A stretch of 64,000 nucleotides of DNA from Microbotryum silenes-acaulis (Eukaryota > Basidiomycota > Microbotryomycetes > Microbotryales > Microbotryaceae), in NCBI GenBank assembly GCA_003665825.1, contig QPFY01000011.1, forward strand, positions 620,001 to 684,000. The letters are read 5' to 3'. Both the position numbers and the translations under genes were made by a program. Positions 1-10,191 of this stretch are shown piece by piece; the stretch's first letter is position 1; the number at the start of each line of letters is the position of its first letter. The notes beneath the pieces are model-generated. The model saw only the letters and a list, made by a program, of their open reading frames with translations, did no database searches and was not told the origin of the DNA.

Positions 1-1094
1 CGAAGGATTCGACTTCCTGCCATGGCGCCGCCAAAGACCCTTTGCACCGATCCCGATCCCTGCTACTGAGACTTGCGCCTGTTTTAAGAAGAGCTTGGTG
101 TCAAGATCTGCAGATCAAATCTAGTCTATGCTTGACGGGGGCAGAAATGCTGACAATTCATTTTAGTGCAGCGAATGCAAGAATTCTCTCTGCTTTGAGC
201 ACTCACCATGTGGCCTGAGGATTGGCGGCCTACGTCATTGATGAGAGGGAATGTTTATCAAGTAAGAGGTAGGTATGAGCGGCCATCGATCATGTCTCGG
301 AGTCAATTGAGGTTTTCGCTCCAAGAGCCTGTTACAAGCCTAAGCCTTCCATGTTTTCACCGAACCTATTATCGCGTTCGACCCACCTCTCATCAAGCAC
401 GTACTTTGTCGCTACTTCGCTACCTACGACTGATTACCTACGTGTTCTGCTCCGCTTGCGCGTTCAGGGGCTCAGATCAGTTCGCCTTCTTCTGGGAGCG
501 CGCGCCGCTTGAAGTCAGCCGGCCCGGGGTCGTCACCGTGGCCCAGCAGCTCTGATTGGCACTTTGGCGAAGACCGAGCCCGGCCAGATGCAACCCTTGC
601 CCGTTCACTTTAGTGCTAATAGATAATAAAAAGATGCTCACATACACTGCAATTAGTGGAAGCGTGTTGCGAATTATGTTCATTCATTCTTTGCTCAAAA
701 AGTCACTTCCGGAAAGCAGACGCTCCGTCTGGACCACGGATCAGGGAGCACTCCATTCTCACTGGGCAATTCAACTCTACATAATACTTCGAAAACAACC
801 CAGAACAAGAAGGATAATGTTTGTGAGCAGGATTACGTCACTGGCACATCCCACGTCAACAAGGAGAGGTCGGTCTCGAGCGGCCCAGGGGAAGATTAGG
901 CACGAAGGGCAACGAACAATCACCCTCTCCGCCTTTAGTCACCAAGAGCCGAATGCATATGAAGCAAAACTATGAAATAACGAATGTGGTGGCCTGTGTT
1001 GTCCAACGAATTCTGGCCCTTCAACAGCCAAGATCTCCGCACCGCATGCGCGTCGACGAGTCCGGCTGGCGCTGAGAGCTCGGCCATCGTCATC
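1..1094. other. Spacer without a recognisable gene
   Basis: About 1.1 kb in which I see no supported gene. The open frames here are short, and their translations look like random composition with no recognisable motif and no consistent splice pattern. The right end lies just beyond the stop of the minus-strand gene that ends at 1095, so part of it should be that gene's 3' untranslated region. Confidence 0.5.
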
Positions 1095-2179
1095 TCACTC
1101 GCTGCCCTCGTCGGAGCTCGTGTTCCGAGTCCGCCGGTCAGCATCGCTGTCGCCGCCTTCATCGCCGTCGGCCATTGCCTGGTTTGCACTTGGCCCGATT
1201 ACCTCTTCCTCCAGTCTGAAGCTCAGCTCGCCTGCACGCAGCAATGGGATGATCCGAACCAGGTCTGGTCCCAACAACTTGAGCTTGCCACTCGGGCTTC
1301 GGAAATCCGCTTTGCGAAGGAGCGCGCCGCGCTGAACAATGATTCTGGTGTTGTCCCTGAAAGCCTTTACGTCATAGACGAACTTGGGTGATTGGATCTT
1401 CTCGCCGTCCAGCACGGAGCGTCGGCGCAGCGCGAACTCTGAAGACAGCGAGCCGGGTCAAAATTAGGCACCGTGTATGGAAGAGTAGGCAGGCTGCACT
1501 TCTTGTACTCACGGAACAGTTCCTTGAGGATGATGTTGTACCATTGGCATTTGGTCTCAACGTTTTTTGTCGGCCACGGGTGCGTTCCAAGCTGTGCGCA
1601 GACATTCGCTGATACATCCCTCCCTCCTGATGCGCGGCCTCCCTCCTCGTCTTGGGAAACTTGTGCGGCCCGCGACTTTTGGCGATCGCGAGCGGAAGGT
1701 GCAGTATTTGGCAAACCTGCCGCGTCAAAGACAATACCCGTGCCGTCAGGATTGTTCCCTCCTTGTTCGACCATGCTTGCGAGATTGTTGCTTGCTGGCG
1801 GAGCTAGATACGGGCCATCGATGCGTCCAGGATCGGGGAACGTGGGACGGTAAACTGGTTGGTTGGACGAAGCAGATCCCGGAGACGATTGATAGTTGTA
1901 CGACGCAGGATTCGAGATGGCCGTTACGCCAGCGGAAGTGGACGCTGAATCGGGTGCACGACGGTGTAACGTCAGAACAGACCGATGCTGTACGCGATCG
2001 ACGCGACGGCCACCCACGGACCCGAATAGTCGTTATATGCGGACTGGTTGGGAGTCCAAGGCGAGGTGCGCGACTCGTACCCAGAAGCAGCATACGAACC
2101 TATGTGTCAGATGTGATCGTGAGCCGGTAGTCCAGTCAGAGCACCCGTGTCGATCGGCGGCAAACATACTGCTGTTCAT
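1095..2179 (-). CDS. Unrecognised protein, disordered N-terminus and basic C-terminal domain
   Basis: I do not recognise the family. The N-terminal half is rich in Ser, Pro, Asn and Gly and looks disordered. The C-terminal part is well ordered in composition, with a stretch containing WPTKNVETKCQWYNIILKEL, then DGEKIQSPKFVYDVKAF and SPSGKLKLLGPDLVRI, and ends in an acidic Asp/Glu/Ser tail. An intron at about 1439-1512 joins the two conserved blocks in phase. A further intron near 1950-2020 and one after the first few codons are needed to keep the frame open. The start at 2179 (ATG AAC AGC) fits the phase of the next exon, but another ATG near 2243 is possible. Nothing in the context points to a function. 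Confidence 0.5.
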
Positions 2180-3304
2180 CGCCGGAGCGCCAAACGTTGG
2201 CTGCGATTCGGGAGGTGGTTAAGTTGATGGATTGACTCATCATGATAGGAGCAGCAGAAGTATGACTGATCCGGTGTTTCGAAGTGGGCGTTCGTTTCAG
2301 ACTGTCGCAAGGTGACGGATGCTCATTGTATAGTTCGTTACTTCGTATACGTAGTAGGGGGCGATTGGGCAAAGCAGAAGAATGGGCGGTATGCGCGAGC
2401 GCGACGCGTCGCTGCCATCTCCAGCGTCTCCCTGCGTCTCCGGAGTCGTGACGCGTCGACGTCCCGGCCAGTCCCGGCCCCAATTGTTCCGTGCGACCCG
2501 TGCCGAATCACGTGTTCGAGGTAGAGCGCCTGTTCAGCTTGCAGAGGACAGCAATAACTCTCGAAAAATATCCAAAAATCCGAATACACTATTGTTCGCC
2601 GACTGCGCCATTGTTTCCAGGTTTTTCATGGAGTTGTAGTGGGAGTGAACGTCTCGGCAACTCGACATCGAGGAGGGCACACCTGACCTGGGCCTAATCT
2701 GCTACCTGGGGTAGCAAGGTTGCAACCCGCCGGGATTGTGGCTTGGAAGGCGCGTGGGAGGGCGCTGCGCGCGCGCCTGTTGAGGCGTACTTTTTATGTC
2801 TGCCCGAGGTGTGTCGATGTCCACAATTAGCGCGCAGTCGCATATCGGATCGTAAGAGAAAGAAATAAAGTACTTTCTGTTCTAGTGGGAGTGAATCTAC
2901 AGGACTGTAAAGTGATTAAAATCACAAAATCAGAAATCTTGGGGTTACAGCAATGTTGTAACAATTGCTGGCACACCGTCAGATACGTCTGGTGCCTTGC
3001 CCGCAGCGGCGCGACGGCGGCGTGTCGCGGCACGTAGCGTCGGATATTCGGATACTCGCAGCCCGTTTCTCGAGGCGGTGCCATCACCGCCACGCGTCAC
3101 CGACGTTCGTTTTAGCCTTCGGATCAAAAGGAGCGCGAACATGCTTTGTCGCAGCTCTCGTCCGGTCGCTTTGCCCAGCTCGTCCTCCGCGTTTGAGCTG
3201 CCTTCCTTTTAGCTCTACCACCTGACCTACTTCGCCGCAAGGACTTTTGTTTCGTTCTCTCGTCCCGACAAACACGAATCTGAACGCAGAACGCACACGG
3301 CTGC
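2180..3304. other. Spacer and probable divergent promoter region
   Basis: This 1.1 kb lies between the starts of the minus-strand unknown gene and the plus-strand mannosyltransferase, so it should hold both promoters. A perfect short hairpin (gctacctggggtagc, 2700-2714) and an alternating GC run near 2768-2779 are visible. I see no gene. Confidence 0.45.
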
Positions 3305-5110
3305 ATGATCGACAGCAAGACGGATGGCGGCGAATGGGACCACCTGCTCGAACACGACGCCGTCGCCTCGGATCTGCACGATCGCGATCAATCCGCTTGG
3401 ACCCAGCTGGAACGAGCCCAAGGCGGGGCGGCCGCGCGGGTCGGTGCACCGTCGCCGCCGCAGACGTCTTCGCTGGGCATGACGCGTCTGTGCAAACAGA
3501 TCGGTGGTCCGCAGTTGACTCGCACGCTCGCTTGGGGGACCCTGCTCGTGCTTGCTGCGGTGGGATTCATGACATTGGTTGGGTTCGCCCATGGTTCGCT
3601 GAACTATGTCGATTATTCGTGGAGGGATATTCATCAGGCGGGGTGGTCGAGGGTCCCGGCGCGGATCGATCTTGGCGCCGACCAGTCGATTCCGATTCAC
3701 TACTCGGCTGCGGACTCTGCTGCCACTGCGCAAACCGACTCGGATTCATCCTCCTCCGACTGGAGGGCGGATCATGACCCGATCCGACAACAACAACAAC
3801 ACAGCGACACACTTTGGAACACTCACGATCTTTCAAAGTCCTCGTCCGAACCAGACGCTCCGCTGACACCGCCCTCGACCTTGCAAGCCGCCACCGCCGC
3901 TTCGGACTTGCACCTGCTCATTCTTACACCGCTATCAACTTCGTCGTCCGATTTGAACCATTATTTCGCCCTGCTCGACAAGATGGTCCATCCGCGGTGC
4001 AATACATCGCTCGGCTTCCTCGTCGCAGATGAGCAAGACGACACCGCTTCCAGATTACAGCAGATGCTGCTCGACCGACCTGGCTTCCGCGAAATCACCT
4101 TGATCAGGAAGGATTTCGGAATTGAAGGGCCGACGCGCGGCGCGCGACATCGCCGATGGTGGCAGCAGCAAAGAAGGTGAGCAGCGATCGCACGTGAATT
4201 CTTCAAGCCGAGTTGACTTCAGGAAAAAACACTGACGATATCCCTTAAATTCGTGTGTCCTTATTCCAGGGCAATCATGGCCAAAGCACGAACGGTGCTC
4301 CTCATGTCGGCGTTAAACGCTTCGATCGATTGGGTGCTCTGGCTCGACTCCGACGTAGCCGAATACTCGCCTTCGCTCTTCGAAGATCTCCTCCTTTACG
4401 GCGGCACCGGTGTCGTCTTCCCCAACGCCTCACAACACCGCGATCTCCCTCCCCTCCCATCCGAAGGTGACATCCCAGCCGATATCGTCGTCCCCAACGT
4501 CTTTATCGGCAAACACTCCACCCTGGCCCCTTACGACCTTAACTCATGGGCCGAGACCACTCGCTCGCGCCAACTCAAAGCCAACCTCAGCCCATCGAAA
4601 TTCATTTTCGAAGGCGGAGGAACGAATCTTCAACGAGCCCATCTCACAGATGCCTTCGTTCGACCCTCGAAGCCTGTTTCGACTTACACCGCGTCGCTGT
4701 ACCCACATTACCGGCCTGAGGGTTGGGAAGAGTCGGATCTGTACGATCGAAATTCCCCGGCGTTCGTCGGGAAAAGGATGGATTTGGATGGAGTAGGAGG
4801 TGTGGCTACGCTCGTTCGGGCCGACGCTCATCGCATGGGGGCCGTTTTCCCAGCTTTCTTGGTCGATCATCAGCTCGAGACCGAAGGGTTCGGAGGTGAG
4901 TGGCGTTCTCCGGCTTGAATGCGTGGAAAAAGCCTTATTAATATTGCTCCCTCATCACCTGCGCAGTCCTCGCCAAGGCTTTGGGCGCTCGCATCGTCGG
5001 CTTACCGAACTACATCGTCGTACACTGTGCGTGGCCGCACATCAGACCTACATGCACGCGCTATTGCGATGAGACTGACTCTTTTGCCTTTCTACACAGC
5101 CAATCATTGA
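3305..5110 (+). CDS. Anp1/Mnn9/Van1-family alpha-1,6-mannosyltransferase
   Basis: Probable Golgi mannosyltransferase of the mannan polymerase family, which extends the N-glycan outer chain from GDP-mannose. The model is 3305-4176, 4270-4895, 4967-5026 and 5100-5110, all in phase, giving 522 residues. It is a type II membrane protein: a cytosolic segment, one membrane span around residues 78-100, a Ser/Asp/Gln-rich stem, then the catalytic domain. The family's DxD-type motif appears as WVLWLDSDVAEYSPSLFEDL, followed by a GGG-containing block, HYRPEGWEESDLYDRN, FLVDHQLETEGFG and GLPNYIVVH, in the order expected for Anp1/Mnn9. The last exon carries only three codons plus the stop. Which of Anp1, Mnn9 or Van1 it matches best cannot be decided by eye. 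Confidence 0.88.
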
Positions 5111-5499
5111 TCCCCAAGAATACCCCTCATTGTTTCTCTCTAACGAATCTTTTCCATTACTCGTTGACATAGTCTCACCTCCCCCCGCATCTCTGATTAA
5201 CGTGCTGTTTCCTTCCCATTCTAGCAGTCCCCGCAACCGTCGTTTACAGCTCCTTGTCGCACATTACTAGTTCCCTTCTAATACTATGTCGTCCAGTTGC
5301 TTCAAGAAGTCCAATGTACGAATGTTCACTTCCATCGCCTCCCATCACGCTGCGCCAAAGCAGACTAGAAAGTTGAGAGGTTTCAAGGCATAGCAGATAC
5401 ATTCACTATCTTACAACAAGGTAAGGCGAGATAGAAGACATATATAAAAAATGGTGGTGGAGTTGGTTGATATGAAAAGAGACATGCCACAAGAAAAGA
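5111..5499. other. Convergent 3' spacer
   Basis: 389 bases between the stops of the plus-strand mannosyltransferase and the minus-strand kinase. It is AT-richer than its neighbours and should contain both polyadenylation regions. I see no gene. Confidence 0.5.
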
Positions 5500-7386
5500 T
5501 CAAAGGACGGTCCTCTTCCTTGACGCCTGAACGAGCGTCGGTCGTCGTTCGATCTGTCCCTCCGCACCCGTCGTGGGATCCATCTCCATCTCACTGACTT
5601 TCTTCTGCACCTTGGGTCGTTCAACCTTGATCGGTTCAGTCGACACAACATCCCCTTCATCTTCCTCATGCTCCGCGAACCCATCGGACCCTTCCTCGCT
5701 GTCCGTCTTCTCAATCTTCTTCGCTTGATCTTGCAACAACCTCTTCTCGACGTCGGCGGCATCGATCATCGGCGGTCCATGGCGCTTGAGTTCAATTTCG
5801 CTCTTGTTTCTTCTCGGCACTTGCCCATCGGCACCTTCTTCGTCCTCTTCGTGGATCGTCGGATCCAGAGGCAATTGCAAAGGGGTCTTGGTGCCCGACA
5901 TAGGCGAAGGGGGACGAGATTTGGCCGTGCGCAACCAAGGGTGTTGTAAAGCCTGTAACGCCGTCATGCGTTTGGTGGGGTCGACTTCGAGTAACTTGCG
6001 GACGAAATCTTTGGCTTGCGCCGAGATGGGTCTCCATACGGGCGGGAAATAGAGTTCGGTCGTTCGTGCTTCGTGCGCGAGGGCTCGAGGCTCGGTCGCT
6101 TTGTAGGGGAATCGACCGCCCATCATGGCAAAGACGACGACGCTGCAGGGTTAAAGATGGGATGGTCGAATTAGTTCAAGTCATAGGAATCGATCAAGTT
6201 GATGAGGCTTACCCTAATGACCAGCAATCGGCGGCGAGGCCATAGCCTGCTTCGGAGTACATCTCCGGTGCCGAGTAGCCTGCGCTACCGGCGATGGTGT
6301 GCAGCCGCTCGTTCGGGTTCACGACGGTCGCGAGGCCAAAATCGGACAGGACGCAATCGTCGTGCCCTGCACCATTGTGACCTGGCGGATCTCGGTACAG
6401 AACCTGAATGGATGGCGGAAGAGTGATGATCCCGTAGTCAGCATTAGGCAGAGGAGGGCTTCATTACGCAAAGGGGAGCTTGCTTCGACAGCGGCCGGCA
6501 GCGATCGGTGACGTACATTCTCCGGCTTGATGTCTCGGTGAAGCACGTTGTGCGAAGCCAGGTACGCGACGGCATCCTAATCGAATCGATAATGTTCATT
6601 AGCCTTTGCGATCATGTCAAATTCGATAATTCTTCTCTGCGAGTGCACCACACTCACACATAGCGCGTAGGCAACCTCTTTAGCCTCGTCCTCGTCGAAG
6701 TGGCCGGCGTCGATAAGATGATCAAACAGCTCTCCGCCTGCAGCGAGCTCGAATACGAGGTACATCTTTTCCTTGGACTCGAACCATTCGAACAACTTGA
6801 CAATATGAGGGTGACTGTATGGGGAAGATGGGCGGGTAGTGAGGGTCAACCCACTTTGAATGCTGGGCCCCAAGTCTAGAGCTCCCGGGAAGGATGGAGA
6901 TGACCCACTCTAATTTCTTGAGATCGTCCTGACGTTTCACTTGGATCTTGACGTCGGGTATCTTGGTCTTGAGAATGATCTTGATGGCGACCTGTCTGCC
7001 CGTCGCGAGTTCGGTCGCTTGCTTCACCTCGCCGAAGCCCCCGCTGCCAGGATAAACGACATGTCAGTGTCAGGGAAAATGAGAACAGAGTGGATGCTGA
7101 CTACTTACGTTCCAAGATGGGCGCCAATCTTGTAGGCCTTCTTGCGCTTACTGTACGCGGATTGACCAAGGCGGTCAGCCAAGCGCCTTTGACAAATGCG
7201 ACGAATCGAGCCTCGTGGCCTCCGGAAACCGAGCGGAGCGAGCGGTGGTCGGCCGAAAAAGCCACCGGCGTCAGTCTCAGTGCGGAGGAAAACTCACTGT
7301 GAGGAAGGTTGCAGGTGGAAGAGGGAGCTCATCTTGTCGTTGAGTGTGTCGCCGATCGTCGTAGTCGAGGGCGAGGGGTGGGACAT
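5500..7386 (-). CDS. CAMK-group Ser/Thr protein kinase (Ca2+/calmodulin-dependent kinase-like)
   Basis: A protein kinase with an N-terminal catalytic domain and an acidic, Glu/Lys-rich C-terminal tail. After the short first exon (start ATG at 7386) come the Gly-rich loop GTGGFGEV, the lysine in GRQVAIKIIL, the catalytic loop HRDIKPENV, DFGLATVV, an activation segment with AGSAGYSAPEM, and the subdomain XI block VDPTKRMTALQALQHPWL. Subdomain order and the PEM/W-S-L-G features fit the CAMK group. Compared with fungal Cmk1/Cmk2 the APE region reads AGSAGYSAPE rather than CGTPGYVAPE, so a different CAMK subfamily is possible. At least five short introns are needed. No calmodulin-binding helix was recognised with certainty in the tail. 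The gene runs divergently from the dehydrogenase, with a LINE fragment in the shared upstream region. Confidence 0.85.
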
Positions 7387-7746
7387 GATGCAGGCGTTTC
7401 GTTGTTGGCCGGATCCCGCGGAAAGCAAAATGAAAGAGTGTGTCGGGAGGTGAAGGAGTGACTTGAGTTCGTTTCAGGCTCAAGCACACGTCGGCATTCG
7501 GCGCTGTGAGAGCAGAAGCGCGAGGCCTTTGCGAGCCTCGCCTCAGTCGCCTCGGCACATGTCAGCATCAAGCCCGGTCAATGTGGTCCAGCGCCCGATA
7601 AGGGTCGTCTCTTTGTAGACTAGCTGGAATTCAAATTATCATTCTCATTCCGAGCCAAGATATGGCAAGCGGGTGGCAGTTGAAACACTGGGAGTCAGTA
7701 ATAGGCCGTAGTACTGATGCAAGTTGGTCAGCTTTTCGTAGCCTAG

Positions 7747-8611
7747 ACTCACGCTTGGTCATCGAGGAGCGAACTACTCTTTGAGAGCCACCTCGTCTTT
7801 GTCACAAGGCGATCAAGCTTTTCGAAGCGATTAGGTACGCTGGGAACGGGCACCCGGGCCGATGGCGAGGTGATGACGCCGTCTTCGTTCGTGAACGCGT
7901 CCAAACGCCACCAAGTCTTCATCTTCCCTCCTATCTTCCCCAAGGGACACCAGAAGGTATTCGATCTGCCTGAGCAACGTTGGAACGCTTGGTGGAAGGC
8001 TTTGCGCAAGGTTCGCCGGGTTCACTCGGACGCCGAGGATACCGACCACCTTCTCTCCCTGGGGTCCCTCCATCCGGGCAGCCAAGTCGCCTCCCCAACC
8101 AGCCCTCACCCCAACAATCGATCTGCCTCCTGTGTGATGTGCCTCTCGGAAGCACCCGAGTGCCTGGCCCACCTCGCGGTCGGCTGCTCATTTGCCCGGC
8201 GTCTCTGGTCTGCTCTGTCCCCGACCCCCCACCCAGTCTTTGTGGACTTTGTATGTCCGGTCGTGTCTCGCTCGGAACGTCGCCTTGTCGAACTACGAGT
8301 CCTCTTCTTTCACTCGATCTGGAAGCTTTGTCGCCGTCGCCGATTCTCGTCGGATCTTTTGGAACCGATCACCGAAACGGACTTCGAGGGGCTTCGAGCC
8401 TCTATTCAGGAGTCCAAGGGTCGCCTAGTGTCTCTGTAAGCCACCAAAGGGGGTTTTAGTGGGTATGGTTGATCCTGGTTCAGGGTCAATGAGTCCTACA
8501 CTACTGGCTTCTGCCAGTGTGCGTAACAGCATTCCCTCCGACTTTTCCGAAGATTTCTAGGTATTAATATAATTCTGCTGTTAATGAAGTCTATCAAATA
8601 AATAAAAAAGA
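7747..8611 (+). mobile_element. 5'-truncated LINE (non-LTR) retrotransposon, reverse-transcriptase C-terminus and 3' end
   Basis: An open frame from about 7747 to a stop at 8437-8439 encodes the end of a LINE polyprotein. It contains the zinc-binding motif seen after the reverse transcriptase domain: CVMCLSEAPECLAHLAVGC, that is C-x2-C-x8-H-x4-C. Upstream catalytic RT motifs are absent, so the element is 5'-truncated, as is common for LINEs. The stop is followed by about 170 bases of 3' UTR ending in a short A-rich tail (aaataaataaaaaag). The last 83 bases recur at 24365-24447, which supports a mobile origin. The frame is still open, so insertion may be recent. Target-site duplications were not identified. 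Confidence 0.75.
8529..8611 (+). repeat. LINE 3'-end repeat, copy A
   Basis: 83 bases that match 24365-24447 with one mismatch. The segment forms the end of the LINE 3' UTR and its A-rich tail. A weaker match continues upstream (ggggg-tttt…gggtatgg, from about 8448), which copy B also has in shortened form. Confidence 0.9.
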
Positions 8612-8762
8612 CCGAGCAACGGCTGCCAACGACGTCACTTGCCAGACGCGCCAGCTTGAGCCGCGCCGTGCCAGGAGCGCGCCGTTGCCCCACCTCCACT
8701 TCGATCCGTGACGACCTCCGGATCGACCCTCCCCACATCCCCACAAACACCTTCGCATCACC

Positions 8763-9893
8763 ATGGTCCACGCAGCATTGAAGAAAGGGAATTCAGCCGT
8801 CATCACTGGAGCAGCCTACGGTGGGATCGGTTACTCGATCGCCGCCCTCTGCCTGCAACGCTACGGCATGCGAGTCCTCCTCGCGGACGTCTCCACCTCA
8901 GCTCTAGAACGTGCTTCCCAAGGCTTGATCAAAGCTGGAATCCCCGAAGGTAGATTCATAATTCATCCGTGTGATGTTTCGGACTTTAGGGATGTGCTCA
9001 AGTTAGCCGAGGTCGCGTACGCTTCGTTCGGCAAGGTCGATTTTTTGGTCCTCAACGCTGGGGTCCAGATGTCGACCAAGGACTACTCGGACGATCCCAA
9101 GATGAGTATGGAGGCTTGGAACAAAACCTTGAGTGTAGGGATACTCTTCTCGCATTTGCTCAACTGTAACTCGACAAGTCAGCTGACGAGCTTGGGCCGA
9201 TCCGATGACCGAACAAACAGGTCAACCTTTTCGGCGTGCTCCACGGTACCCAAGCTTTTGTCGATCGCATGGTCAAACAAGACTCGCCCGCTGCAGTCGT
9301 CGTGACCGGATCCAAGCAAGGCATCACCCAACCTCCCGGGAACCCAGCTTACAACGTGTCCAAGTCGGGTCAGTTGTGTGTTCTGTTCCAGCTTAGAGGA
9401 AGGGCCACCAGCGCTGACTCTGCGGCTTTTGAACATCAGCCGTCAAATCTCTCACCGAAGCGCTTTCCCACTCCCTCCTTTCGACGCAATGCACGGCCCA
9501 CCTCCTCGTCCCAGGATACACCTGGACCAAGCTCACGACCAATGACGAAATTCTCGACGAAGGCGCGGAGAAGCCCAAAGCGGCTTGGACGGCTGATCAA
9601 GTCGCCGAGCAATTTTTCGATCGCATCGAGAATGAGTTTTACATCATCTGCCCTGATAGTACGTCATCAAGTCTTCGAAAACCCTCTACGTGCTCTCCCT
9701 TCTCAGTTCCGAGCTTGATGTAGAAAATTGCTTGGTTTGTGCAGATGACGTGACATGGGAGCTCGACCAGGCTCGCATGCGATGGAACTTTGATGACATC
9801 CTCGAGAAGCGTCCCGCTCTTTCGCGTTGGCACCCCGAGTTCAAGGAGGTGTTTGCCAAGCACATCGAGCAGAGCACGGCGGGCAAGAGGTAA
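8763..9893 (+). CDS. Short-chain dehydrogenase/reductase (SDR)
   Basis: Classical SDR, predicted NAD(P)(H)-dependent oxidoreductase of unknown substrate. Exons 8763-9134, 9221-9368, 9440-9658 and 9745-9893 join in phase to give 295 residues, slightly long for the class. Visible motifs are the cofactor loop TGAAYGGIG, an acidic residue after the second strand (LLADVS, which favours NAD), the structural NAG in LVLNAG, and the catalytic Ser…Tyr-x3-Lys as TGSKQGI…AYNVSKSG. The C-terminal extension after the core is Trp-rich. There is no signal peptide or membrane span, so it is probably cytosolic. The LINE fragment ends about 150 bases upstream of the start codon and may affect its promoter. Confidence 0.88.
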
Positions 9894-10191
9894 GGTGACC
9901 AGTCTGATTAACGGTCGAGAAAGCGGCGCGTGGGCGGCCTTGCCATTCGAATTCAGGAAGAGGGTTTTCAGGTTGTGCTGCATGCATTGCGAATGGAATG
10001 TGATGTACTTCATAAAGAAAGATAAAGCAAGTAGAGGTGTGACATGTAACGAGTTCGAAATGCAAGCTGCGAGAGAGAGGAGAAGGCAAATTCTGCGAAG
10101 AAAGGTACTGAAGTAGATCCAGGAGGCACAACGAAGTTCACACACAATCGTATGGAGAGGAAGGAATGCATGGCATTCTCCGGAAGATTCA

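Noticed and set aside
208..975. Two plus-strand open frames at the window's left end
   Set aside because: Composition looks random, no motif, no good splice sites leading on, no relation to neighbours.
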